NCBI RefSeq assembly: GCF_003048255.1 | Contig: NZ_CP028488.1 | Location: forward strand, 1-64,000 | DNA from: Yersinia massiliensis | Lineage (GTDB): Bacteria; Pseudomonadota; Gammaproteobacteria; Enterobacterales; Enterobacteriaceae | Reading direction: 5' to 3' | DNA: 64,000 bases | In this document: positions 53,124-61,693 of the stretch, one piece after another | How positions within the stretch are numbered: the first letter of the stretch is position 1 | How the letters are laid out: every line of letters begins with the position of its first letter | The notes under the pieces: model-generated | What the model saw: the letters and a program-made list of their open reading frames with translations, nothing else | Told to the model about the DNA's origin: nothing | The model's database searches: none | Program-made: the position numbers and the translations under genes

Positions 53124-55075
53124 TCCCAATTGTTCCAGAAAAACGGCGAGATGGTCGTTCCAGCTTCATTCAACTGGTGAGTTATTTGACTCTTCGCGAT
53201 GAAGTCAAACCTGATATGCCTATCTCTCCTGATAATCCCTATATCCGACCTTCACGCTCTAAGGCAGCTATCTTTGATCGCCTGATTGATTATCTCGACC
53301 GGAAGGCTTCTGTAGAAGACCAAACTGTGTTGGCCATGTTTGATGATGGTACTCAGCAGATTAAAAGTGGAAACGTTGTTTGCGAAACCAATTGTTTCAG
53401 CCTGGAAACTGCGTCGGCTGAAATGAACGCTGTTGCGATGCAAAACACGCGTTGTGTGGATGCTGTTTATCATTGCATCTTGTCCTGGCGTGAAGAAGAT
53501 ACACCGACTGATGAGCAAATTTTTGATAGTGCTCGATACTGTTTGAAGCAACTCGGTATGGCCGATCATCAGTACGTCGTTGCCGTGCATAGAGATACAG
53601 ATAATGTGCATTGCCATATTGCCGCGAACCGCATTAACCCTAAATCATACCGCGCCGCTAATCTCTATAATGATGTTGATACATTGCACAAAGCCTGTCG
53701 CCATCTGGAGATGAAGCATGATTTCACCCCGGATAATGGGGCATGGAAAGTGAATGGATCACACCAGGTCGTGCGCAGTGAAAATGACTTTAAATCTATC
53801 CCCCGTAAAGCTAAGCAATTGGAGTACTACGCTGACTCAGAGAGTCTGTTTAGCTATGCGACAGGAGAGTGTCGTCAAAGTATTGGTGAGATTGTGGCAG
53901 GGGATAACCCTTCATGGAATGCTATTCATACTGAACTTATTCGTGCAGGGCTGGAGTTAAAACCCAAAGGGGAGGGATTAGCGATTTATTCCCGCGAAGA
54001 TGAAAGCCTGCCTCCTATAAAAGCCAGTAGTCTGCATCCAGACCTGACCTTGTATTGCCTTGAAGAGACACTGGGTAAGTTTGAACCGTCACCGGAAATT
54101 GTGATGTTGACCGATGATAATGACAACATTATTCATTCCAACTATAAACGAGAATTCATTTATGAGCCTCGTCTACACGCTCGGGATAACACTGCCCGTA
54201 TCGACCGACGTCTGGCCAGAGCCGATGCGCGAGAGGATTTGAAAGCACGCTATCAGGCTTATAAATCTGCATGGGTCAAGCCAAAGTTGGAGGGCGGAAC
54301 ACTTAAGCAACGTTACCAAAATGTGGCTAAGCGTTTTGCTTGGCAGAAAGCCAGAGCTCGAATTGCCATTGGTGATCCATTGCTCCGCAAGTTGACTTAT
54401 CACATCATTGAAGTTGAACGAATGAAAGCTATAGCTGCCTTGCGTATCGCGGTTAAAGCAGAGAAAAAAGTCTTCAATGCCGACCCGGATAATCGCAGAA
54501 TGAATTATCACGCTTGGGTTGAGAAACAGGCCTTTAATCATGACCAGGCGGCTATTGCACAGTTGCGTGGCTGGTCGTATCGACTGAAACGTGCTAACAA
54601 AACACCACCGCTTTCTGAGAATGGTATCCGATGTGCAGCAGGTGATGATTGCAGACCATTCCACATGGAAGGTTATGATACTCAAATTAACCGCGACGGC
54701 GTCATTCAGTATCGGCATGATGGAATCATACAAGTACAGGATCGTGGTGAACTGATAGAAATAGCCAATCCATTTATTTCTGATGGCCAGCATATCGCGG
54801 GTGCTATGACGATTGCAGAAGAGAAATCTGGGGAAGTGATGGTCTTTGAGGGGAGCCGTACTTTTGTCAATCAGGCATGTGGATTGGTAGGATGGTTTAA
54901 TGAGGGGGGCGAGAAACCGCTACCGCTTAGTGATCCTCAGCAACGTATTTTAGCGGGTTATGAGGTTGACCGGCAGGCGTCATCTTCGGGGGTTTTACAG
55001 CCAAAATCAGGTGCGGATAAGTTGCAAGAACTGGAGCAAGGTCATAAACCACAAGGTGGATATCGACCTCAGTAA
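53120..55075 (+). CDS. mobA: MOBP-type relaxase
   Basis: 651 residues, close to the 650-odd of IncL/M MobA. Motif I is FIQLVSYLTLRDE (catalytic Tyr, about 22); motif III is YVVAVHRDTDNVHCHIAANR (HxDxxNxHxH, about 157-166). It nicks oriT and stays covalently linked to the 5' end of the transferred strand. The C-terminal half is a helical accessory/transport region (DRRLARADAREDLKARYQAY). All catalytic residues are present. It is coupled to mobB and followed by a strong terminator. Confidence 0.92.
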   Translation: MIPIVPEKRRDGRSSFIQLVSYLTLRDEVKPDMPISPDNPYIRPSRSKAAIFDRLIDYLDRKASVEDQTVLAMFDDGTQQIKSGNVVCETNCFSLETASAEMNAVAMQNTRCVDAVYHCILSWREEDTPTDEQIFDSARYCLKQLGMADHQYVVAVHRDTDNVHCHIAANRINPKSYRAANLYNDVDTLHKACRHLEMKHDFTPDNGAWKVNGSHQVVRSENDFKSIPRKAKQLEYYADSESLFSYATGECRQSIGEIVAGDNPSWNAIHTELIRAGLELKPKGEGLAIYSREDESLPPIKASSLHPDLTLYCLEETLGKFEPSPEIVMLTDDNDNIIHSNYKREFIYEPRLHARDNTARIDRRLARADAREDLKARYQAYKSAWVKPKLEGGTLKQRYQNVAKRFAWQKARARIAIGDPLLRKLTYHIIEVERMKAIAALRIAVKAEKKVFNADPDNRRMNYHAWVEKQAFNHDQAAIAQLRGWSYRLKRANKTPPLSENGIRCAAGDDCRPFHMEGYDTQINRDGVIQYRHDGIIQVQDRGELIEIANPFISDGQHIAGAMTIAEEKSGEVMVFEGSRTFVNQACGLVGWFNEGGEKPLPLSDPQQRILAGYEVDRQASSSGVLQPKSGADKLQELEQGHKPQGGYRPQ

Positions 55076-55094
55076 GCTATCATAGGCACTAAAC

Positions 55095-55138
55095 AAAAAA
55101 GCCGACTCCATTTAAATTGGGTCGGCTTTTTTGTTTTT
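55095..55138. terminator. Bidirectional terminator between convergent units
   Basis: AAAAAAGCCGAC-tccatttaaattgg-GTCGGCTTTTTTG, A- and T-flanked, between mobA (+) and the 55137 gene (-). Confidence 0.92.
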
Positions 55139-55454
55139 AATTAATGTGTCCGCGCAGCAGCTGCATCGCTGGTTGATATGATAACCAGGCATTACTGTTG
55201 TCACCTGCAATCTCGGTAAAAATAGCTATCAAGCGTTGAAATACTTCATCGTGTTTCGTTTTATCAAATTGTACGGGCATTGAAAACAAGTTGAGCAATC
55301 GAGCGCACTCATCGCGCAGGTTCTCAGCACGAGACGCACTTAATGCTTGCAACCTGTGCCCCTCCCTGGTGTCTAGCTGAACTATCAGCATCATGGCACA
55401 CAGTCGTACCATTTCGGTGTAACCTCGCTGATAATCCAGGTTGTTATCGCTCAT
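55137..55454 (-). CDS. Small transfer-region protein of unknown function
   Basis: 105 residues, helical (DYQRGYTEMVRLCAMMLIVQ, ALSASRAENLRDECARLLNL). It lies between mobA and nuc in the IncL-like order. No motif; the start ATG at 55454 lies just beyond the original nuc stop. Confidence 0.6.
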   Translation of the reverse strand: MSDNNLDYQRGYTEMVRLCAMMLIVQLDTREGHRLQALSASRAENLRDECARLLNLFSMPVQFDKTKHDEVFQRLIAIFTEIAGDNSNAWLSYQPAMQLLRGHIN

Positions 55455-55463
55455 CGATGTGCC

Positions 55464-56000
55464 TCAGTATTTAGGTAAAAGCGGCTGACTTTCCTGCCAT
55501 AATCGTTCAAATTCCTATTCGTAGACCGCGACCAACTGCGGCTGGTTCCGCACGACTAGAACGTTTTCAGCATTACGCTTGTTTGCACTGGCCGAATAGT
55601 TATAGCTCCCTGTCTGGAGCGTATTACTGTCAGCCAGAATTATCTTATTGTGCATTATAGAGTAATTATCATTTAGGCGAATAGGAATGCCCTGATTGGC
55701 AAGGAATGTCACCGAGGTATAGCTATCGCTGTTACTTTTTTTGTCTGCTATCACCCTGACGCTAACTCCTCGTTGTTTGGCCGCCACCAAAGCTTGCGCT
55801 ATTCCTTTATCGGTAAAAGAGTAAGCCTCCATGTACAGGGTGTTCTTGGTCTGGTTAATTACATCCAGTACGGCAACTCTGGCAGAATGCGAAGGGGAGA
55901 AGCCAACTGTGAACGTCGGCATCGCGAAAGCAGGCCAAGACAGTGTCAATGTGGCCAGGATTATCAACGGTGAGCTTTGCGCAAAAAGGCGATGTTTCAT
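55464..56000 (-). pseudogene. nuc: nuc, phospholipase-D-type endonuclease with premature amber stop
   Basis: From MKHRLFAQSSPLIILATLTL (signal peptide, cleavage near AFA/MP) to the HKD motif MHNKIILADSNTLQTGSYNY, this is the Nuc/PLD-type periplasmic endonuclease known from pKM101 and IncL/M plasmids. Codon 55515-55517 is TAG; beyond it the same frame continues EFERLWQESQPLLPKY to TGA at 55464. So the last ~17 residues are lost unless the codon is suppressed. The catalytic motif remains. The start at 56000 is preferred over 56021 because GGAG precedes it. Confidence 0.85.
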
Positions 56001-56017
56001 TTTTATATTTTCTCCAT

Positions 56018-56335
56018 TCATCCTGGCGTTACTTCATTGGCTATCTCGATAACATTAAAGTCATCGGTCCCAAAAGCCTGGCAGTTGTGCCACATAGTTA
56101 CGCACAGTGGGCAGGTAATTTTACCGTCAACGGGTGAAGGTATTAATTCGATGTCTGTTGCACGAAACTCAACGCAGCAAAGCGATTTAAAACCTATTAC
56201 GTCGGTAGCTATGTGGGTCAGATATTCTTCTTTTCCCAAATGGGGGGGATAGAGATAACTGGAACGATAAGATACGGTGTGGGGATACAATGTGCCTGCC
56301 GCTAAGAATGATTGATCTTCCATTGCTGTGCTCAC
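56018..56335 (-). CDS. Small transfer-region protein with Cys-rich end
   Basis: 105 residues; ATDIELIPSPVDGKITCPLC VTMWHNC has C-x2-C and further Cys/His suited to metal binding. AGTGAG lies upstream of the ATG; a second start four codons in is possible. Unknown function, between nuc and trbC on the same strand. Confidence 0.55.
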   Translation of the reverse strand: MSTAMEDQSFLAAGTLYPHTVSYRSSYLYPPHLGKEEYLTHIATDVIGFKSLCCVEFRATDIELIPSPVDGKITCPLCVTMWHNCQAFGTDDFNVIEIANEVTPG

Positions 56336-56426
56336 TTTTAGATATGTATTTGTTCCCTATGGTAGAGCCGAGGGAATATTGGGATATTATTGAAAGGCCA
56401 ACAAGTCAGTTTGATATGGTATTTTG

Positions 56427-58583
56427 CTAGTCAGCATCAGCTAAGGAGGTAGCCACTTCTTTTGAGACCCGGATAGTTTTCGGTGGGGTTGGCTGATGAC
56501 GCCATTTGCGTTTATTTTGATGTAAAGCTTCTCTGGCCGCTTCAAACAGCAGTATGCCCCGTTGGGTTGGGTTGTAGCTGATGTCAGCGCGGTTATCCAG
56601 ATCAAGGGTGAGGTCTACGATACGTTTAAGAATTGGGTCCATGATGCCGATTTGATGGGTGCTGTCTTCTGGGCCGTCTAAGTGCAGTAATATATCTTCA
56701 ATTTCTTGCGCGGATGGGGGTAGTTTACGCAATAAGGTCGGGTTGAGAGCAAACAGCTCGGCTTCTGTTGGGGTTTGTACTTCAATGAATCGGTTTATTC
56801 TCATCGGTAGTGCTGATGTCATTTTGTCATCATCCGGGATATAGATAGCACTACTTGGTACCAGAGCACTTTTGAAAGAAATCATCCCTTCACCAGGATT
56901 TAGCTCTTTCAGGTCACCGAGATCCAGCCGGTCTTTTTCACGAATGTAGTTGTTTGTGGCATCTTCATAGTTGGGTGTAATAATGCCGCCAGTTTGTTCA
57001 ACTGCCCCCAATTCGGCGTAATATCCTTTCCCGCCAGTAATCTTGGCCAACTCAAAAGTATCTTTCTCATCCTGCAGGGCCATAAACCATTTGGTGAGCA
57101 AGTTAGCGTTTACCGTCATGTATTCACCACGATGTTCTGCGATAAACCGCTGAATATCCTGAGCAGAAACAATCAGCATATATCCCAAGCTACGCATCTG
57201 GCTGGCCAGGTTATCCATACCTGGACCAAAATAGGCACCTAACTCATCCATCGCGATGGCAAACGGAAATTTACCGCTGTATTTTTTAACGATTAACACA
57301 TCGTTGAGCATTCCCTCGAGCTCACAACCCAAGTCTCTGGCCATGGTCATGCGAATAGCCGATATATACAGTTTACCTATATTGGACGCTTCGCCTTTTG
57401 ACAGTTCCAAGGCTGGAATAGTGGTACACAAAATGCGGTCGTTGTGCAGTATATCCTCAATGTTTATGTCGCCGGCGTCGGTAGAGAAAATGTGGCCATA
57501 CAAGTCGTTGAACATGGTGAGCATGCGGTTGAATTGCTGAATTAAGTAGCCGTGTTGATCATAGACACCTTGCTCCCAAGTTGAGGGCTGGCTAATGAGT
57601 TCAATGCGAAAGCCGGCTAATGTATTGAAATAGTTTTCTAATGGGTTATAGGCTTCTTTATGCCAGCCATCGCGTTTGGCTTCCAGGTAGAGTTCAGCCA
57701 ATTTTCGTAAAGGTAAATACGATTGGATAACTGTTTGAGATATGGTCCGTTTTTCTTTTTTACATTTGTAGTAAACCGCATAGACCAACGCAGCATTCAT
57801 GGATTTGGCTTTGTCCTGCCAGCCAGCATCACCGCTTCCCGCAGGAGGAAGCATGGATTCCATTAATTGGATGATGAAAGTGGTGTTGGCGGTACCAAAC
57901 AGATTGATAGTGTTGGACGGTTGGCGTTTTTTGTCATTGAGTAGCAGCAGTAAAAGCTTGTCCATTCCTCCCGTCATAAAGTTAAGTACGTAAAAATCAT
58001 CTTCCCGACCAAACCGGCGAGCTAGCGACCACATAGCAAAAGCCAGCGAGTTTTGCCCTTTACCATCTGAATAACAGATGCCTCGGCCCCAGCAGATGGC
58101 ATTCAAGAAGACAGACAGCAGCGCTTCTGTTTTACCTGATCCCGTCGTGGCCAATAACAACATATGACGCAATGCATCATCCAATGTTAGCCAAAGCTCG
58201 CGAGCGAGGGCTTTACCTCTGGCAAAGCCCAGACACATAACACCTGCAGCTGGAAAAAATTTGCGGGTCCGTACCACATAGCGGAAAAATCCCCATAACC
58301 CATTACGATACTTGGGCATTTCTCGCTCCGTCGTCAGGTCTATTCCGCCCACATCTGTTGGCATGCGCAGGGGCATTCGAAAAGGCCGGTCACTGAACAA
58401 CATGACATGGAGTAAAAGTCCGGGAACACTGATCAGAAGACTGGCAGGGAATATCCAGCCCATAACCAAGCCAGCAAGCAGGAAGAACTGGACGCCAAAC
58501 GGGGAGAGTAGGGCGTCATTTATAAAGGTGTAGCCAAGCGGTCGCCGAACTCGGCGGGCTTCGATTTCAACTGATTGAGCCAT
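56427..58583 (-). CDS. trbC: TrbC, VirD4/DotL-type coupling protein
   Basis: 718 residues. Two N-terminal TM helices (about 30-65), Walker A LLATTGSGKTEALLSVFLNA (145-152) and Walker B FPFAIAMDELGAYF (about 435), followed by MLIVSAQDIQRFI. It resembles R64 TrbC and Legionella DotL/IcmO, hexameric ATPases that carry the relaxosome to the channel. Intact. Part of the traY-exc-trbA-trbB-trbC block typical of IncI/IncL transfer regions. Confidence 0.9.
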   Translation of the reverse strand: MAQSVEIEARRVRRPLGYTFINDALLSPFGVQFFLLAGLVMGWIFPASLLISVPGLLLHVMLFSDRPFRMPLRMPTDVGGIDLTTEREMPKYRNGLWGFFRYVVRTRKFFPAAGVMCLGFARGKALARELWLTLDDALRHMLLLATTGSGKTEALLSVFLNAICWGRGICYSDGKGQNSLAFAMWSLARRFGREDDFYVLNFMTGGMDKLLLLLLNDKKRQPSNTINLFGTANTTFIIQLMESMLPPAGSGDAGWQDKAKSMNAALVYAVYYKCKKEKRTISQTVIQSYLPLRKLAELYLEAKRDGWHKEAYNPLENYFNTLAGFRIELISQPSTWEQGVYDQHGYLIQQFNRMLTMFNDLYGHIFSTDAGDINIEDILHNDRILCTTIPALELSKGEASNIGKLYISAIRMTMARDLGCELEGMLNDVLIVKKYSGKFPFAIAMDELGAYFGPGMDNLASQMRSLGYMLIVSAQDIQRFIAEHRGEYMTVNANLLTKWFMALQDEKDTFELAKITGGKGYYAELGAVEQTGGIITPNYEDATNNYIREKDRLDLGDLKELNPGEGMISFKSALVPSSAIYIPDDDKMTSALPMRINRFIEVQTPTEAELFALNPTLLRKLPPSAQEIEDILLHLDGPEDSTHQIGIMDPILKRIVDLTLDLDNRADISYNPTQRGILLFEAAREALHQNKRKWRHQPTPPKTIRVSKEVATSLADAD

Positions 58584-58644
58584 TTACAAACCTCAACGAC
58601 GGGTGAATATTTGAAAGGGGATACGGCGGGATTACAGACCAGAA

Positions 58645-59646
58645 TTATTGTGGGAACGGTGTATTCAGGAAAGCTTCCAAGGCATCGTCACTTTTTAATG
58701 ATGTTAGAGGGATGTAACGACCATCATCTGCTATTAATGACGGTGTACCTGGTAGGTTATATGCATCAAATGCGGTGTCATTACGGTTAATGGCTTCTGT
58801 ACCGGTTTCACACGATGCGAGCGGGAGTGTGCTTTCATTTGGGCCCATACCTGAATCTATCTGGAATAGTTTTTTCCATAAGGTTTTACGAGACTGAGGT
58901 GTTTGGCAAAGGATAGGGCTCACCAAGTCAATGGTCTGTTGCTTACCCACCAGTGTGACTGGGAAAAGCTCGACATTATATTTTTGGGCTAATGCCTCCA
59001 GTGCTGGCTCAATGATTTGGCAGTTATGGCACAGCGGGTCTGAAAATACATAGAGTGTACGCTGATGGCCAGATGACAAGGCGATGGTGTAAAAGCCACT
59101 TTCAGCCGCATTACGTAATACCTGCGCCGTTTTTTGGTAGCCTGTTGCTGCAGTCGTAGAGGTGTTTGTCTGCGCTGGCATGGTTTTAGGTATTACCGGG
59201 ACTTGTATTGGTGAAATGGGTTGTGGGGCGACAACGGGAGCTGACTGAATCGCTGTTGGGTTACTTGTGCTAAGTTGTGTCACTGGTGTCGGATTATTTC
59301 GGGTCATATGTTCGCCGAGCGTTGTAAACACATACCAGCCATATGTGATGCACAAGACGAGAGCCGTAACTAATAGAGTTAAGCACGCTATATTTCTGAC
59401 CTTACAACGATGGTAGATAGCATTGTTGATAGCTTGTAAAAATAGCTCAGCTTCTTTGGTGGATGGTGCCTGATATATCATTGCGGAATTTACACCAAAG
59501 CTGTCGTGATATATCCCGTTGTCTTTTATGTAAAAACGGGAGCGCGAGCCAGGTTGAAGCAGTGTTATAAGGCAACTTGCACCAGATTGATGGGTATAAA
59601 CGGACAGAGTGGAACCCTGCAAAGTGGCAGTATAGGTCTGAGTCAT
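58645..59646 (-). CDS. trbB: TrbB, membrane-anchored DsbC-like thiol oxidoreductase
   Basis: 333 residues. A TM segment ACLTLLVTALVLCITYGWYV (about 90-110) is followed by a Pro/Thr-rich linker and a thioredoxin-fold domain with active-site DPLCHNCQIIEPALEAL (about 213) and cis-Pro LPGTPSLIADDG (about 300). It resembles IncI TrbB, thought to handle disulfides of transfer proteins in the periplasm. Upstream of trbC in the same operon. Confidence 0.87.
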   Translation of the reverse strand: MTQTYTATLQGSTLSVYTHQSGASCLITLLQPGSRSRFYIKDNGIYHDSFGVNSAMIYQAPSTKEAELFLQAINNAIYHRCKVRNIACLTLLVTALVLCITYGWYVFTTLGEHMTRNNPTPVTQLSTSNPTAIQSAPVVAPQPISPIQVPVIPKTMPAQTNTSTTAATGYQKTAQVLRNAAESGFYTIALSSGHQRTLYVFSDPLCHNCQIIEPALEALAQKYNVELFPVTLVGKQQTIDLVSPILCQTPQSRKTLWKKLFQIDSGMGPNESTLPLASCETGTEAINRNDTAFDAYNLPGTPSLIADDGRYIPLTSLKSDDALEAFLNTPFPQ

Positions 59647-59668
59647 GAGGTAGCCTTAGTGTTTGGAT

Positions 59669-60991
59669 TTAGCGTTTTTTAGGTCGGAACGGTGCGCGAG
59701 GAGCGGATTTTGTTGGTTGAACTGCTGGCACATCATCTTTAGGTATAGGTGTTGTTGAATTTTGGTTTTCTGATTTAATTGATGAAGCCCGTAATATGAC
59801 TATATCGCTGTCATCATCTTCTTCGTCTTCACTGTCATATTCTTTGGCGCGGGATTCTGATTGTGCTTCTCGTTCTTCCAATACCAGGCCAATGCGGCGT
59901 GAGTCGGCAAGTAAACCCTCGATAGCTATATCCATTCTTGTTGCAGGTACTGGAATGGTTACCCGGAACTTTTCAGATATTTCAGCGATCAATGTTTCCC
60001 ATTTTGCTGCTGCAATAACCCCTGCCCCTTCAATAAATACCTTGGGGCGCCCGGAGGACGTCAATGCGTACCAGAGTGTTCTGTCCAGGCCTTTTAGCCA
60101 TCGAAAATTAGCACCAGGTAAACGTAAATCGCGGTCATGGAGTGCGGAGAGTGCTGTTCGTGTTGAGCTGTAATGACGCAGCCAGCGTACAGCAACGGGG
60201 GAGTTTGCCACTTTGTAGAAAGCATCATTTGCCAGGCGTAGAACGGGATAACCTTTTTGGCCTTTATCACGACGGCTTTTGATGAGGCAAGAGCGATTCA
60301 GACTATCCAAAAGTTTTTGGGCACCTTTGCGGTCGTTGAAAAATACTTGTAATCCAAAGACTGCCACCAGTGCGCGTTCGTGAGCATTAAAACTGGAGAA
60401 GTCTTTAAGTGGTGTGCCTAATTGTTGCTCAAATACTGTTTGGGCTCGAGTACGGTCAAGGCGTTCACCAATAACTAACTGGTGTTGTATGGCAAACTCA
60501 TCTGGAGACTTGGCGCTACGATGCTCCGATGGATCGCAATTTAATAACTGTGTTTTTTTATCTCCGTAGCAGAGCGCTGGAATTATACTTGGCGAGAACT
60601 GCGCCATGATGTGGGGCAGCGTATATACATCAATATGTCTGCGGGTTAGGTTCCGAGGATGATTACGAATTGCCAACATACTTCCAACCACAATGATAGA
60701 CAGTGGCACCATTAAGATGCCGGCAGTGCGATTCATGACAGCAATAAATTCCCCCCAGGTCATATTGTTTACTTGGTTACCAGCCAAGGCCAATAGATTG
60801 ATGCGTTCTGCTACGTAAATATGTATGCGTGGAAAATCGCAGAGAGACCAAAGCTGGTAAATAAGCCAGATGCATCCATACATGATAGGGGGTTGGTATA
60901 TCCAGATAAGGAAAATGAACATCAATGCGATACCGATAAACATAAGGCCATATTCTTGGCCCTGTTGTGGGTGTACAGCTCTTGTGGACAT
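59669..60991 (-). CDS. trbA: TrbA, DotM/IcmP-type coupling complex protein
   Basis: 440 residues from ATG 60991 (GGAG 6 bases upstream; a longer form from 61006 is possible). Three hydrophobic segments (about 13-45 and 85-105) lead into a soluble domain (LGTPLKDFSSFNAHERALVA, SSTRTALSALHDRDLRLPGA) resembling DotM/TrbA. The C-terminus is acidic (YDSEDEEDDDSD). It works with TrbC in recruiting the relaxosome. Confidence 0.87.
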   Translation of the reverse strand: MSTRAVHPQQGQEYGLMFIGIALMFIFLIWIYQPPIMYGCIWLIYQLWSLCDFPRIHIYVAERINLLALAGNQVNNMTWGEFIAVMNRTAGILMVPLSIIVVGSMLAIRNHPRNLTRRHIDVYTLPHIMAQFSPSIIPALCYGDKKTQLLNCDPSEHRSAKSPDEFAIQHQLVIGERLDRTRAQTVFEQQLGTPLKDFSSFNAHERALVAVFGLQVFFNDRKGAQKLLDSLNRSCLIKSRRDKGQKGYPVLRLANDAFYKVANSPVAVRWLRHYSSTRTALSALHDRDLRLPGANFRWLKGLDRTLWYALTSSGRPKVFIEGAGVIAAAKWETLIAEISEKFRVTIPVPATRMDIAIEGLLADSRRIGLVLEEREAQSESRAKEYDSEDEEDDDSDIVILRASSIKSENQNSTTPIPKDDVPAVQPTKSAPRAPFRPKKR

Positions 60992-61146
60992 GGTTGCTCC
61001 GGGCATGGGAAAAGCCAGACGATCACATCGACTGGCGATAACAAGGTGGGTTCACACCAGAGAGAGTTTTATTGGGGGCAAAGAAAGAGCGCCGATAGGC
61101 GCTCCATTAAAACTAAAATATTGTATTTAGCTAACTTGATATTCTG

Positions 61147-61674
61147 TTAGTTTGTTACTAACGGACGATAGGTAGAAGAAAGTAGGTTGTCTAACTTATG
61201 GCAAAACACTTTAATCTTGGCGTTGCTATTGATGTTGAACGTTGGGCGCTTGATATTATTGAACTTCAAAGTTAGGTTGCAATCTTCTAACTCATATCCT
61301 TTCCATTCATCAAATTCAGCTATAAAGCCATTAGCAAATTCTTTATTATTTAAAGATACAATCAGCATTGCCTTACTATTAGAGTCGATACCTACATACT
61401 TTCCATTGTTGATATCAATAAAGGTCAGGTTTTTATCAGGAGAAAAGTTGGAATTAGTGTTATTAGCAACAATTGTTGCTATTCCATTGCTAATGGATTT
61501 TCTTAAGAAATATAAGACAGTCCATAATGATATGGCAATTAAACTTGTAACTGAAAAATAGGTAATTCCTGAATGGCCACGACTATCAAAGTAGTAATAG
61601 ATGGTAAATAATGAAGCTATTGTGAAAATAGCAGCAAGAATATGAATCGTGCCGATCATTTTTATTGATTTCAT
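61147..61674 (-). CDS. Putative entry-exclusion membrane protein (Exc-like)
   Basis: 175 residues with two N-terminal TM helices (IGTIHILAAIFTIASLFTIY and YFSVTSLIAISLWTVLYFLR) and a soluble C-terminal domain. It lies exactly between traY and trbA, the place of excA in IncI and IncL plasmids, where the product blocks entry of related plasmids. Sequence homology to known ExcA is not obvious, as expected for a fast-evolving specificity gene. It is much more AT-rich than its neighbours. Confidence 0.6.
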   Translation of the reverse strand: MKSIKMIGTIHILAAIFTIASLFTIYYYFDSRGHSGITYFSVTSLIAISLWTVLYFLRKSISNGIATIVANNTNSNFSPDKNLTFIDINNGKYVGIDSNSKAMLIVSLNNKEFANGFIAEFDEWKGYELEDCNLTLKFNNIKRPTFNINSNAKIKVFCHKLDNLLSSTYRPLVTN

Positions 61675-61693
61675 TCATCTTTCCTTATCATAG

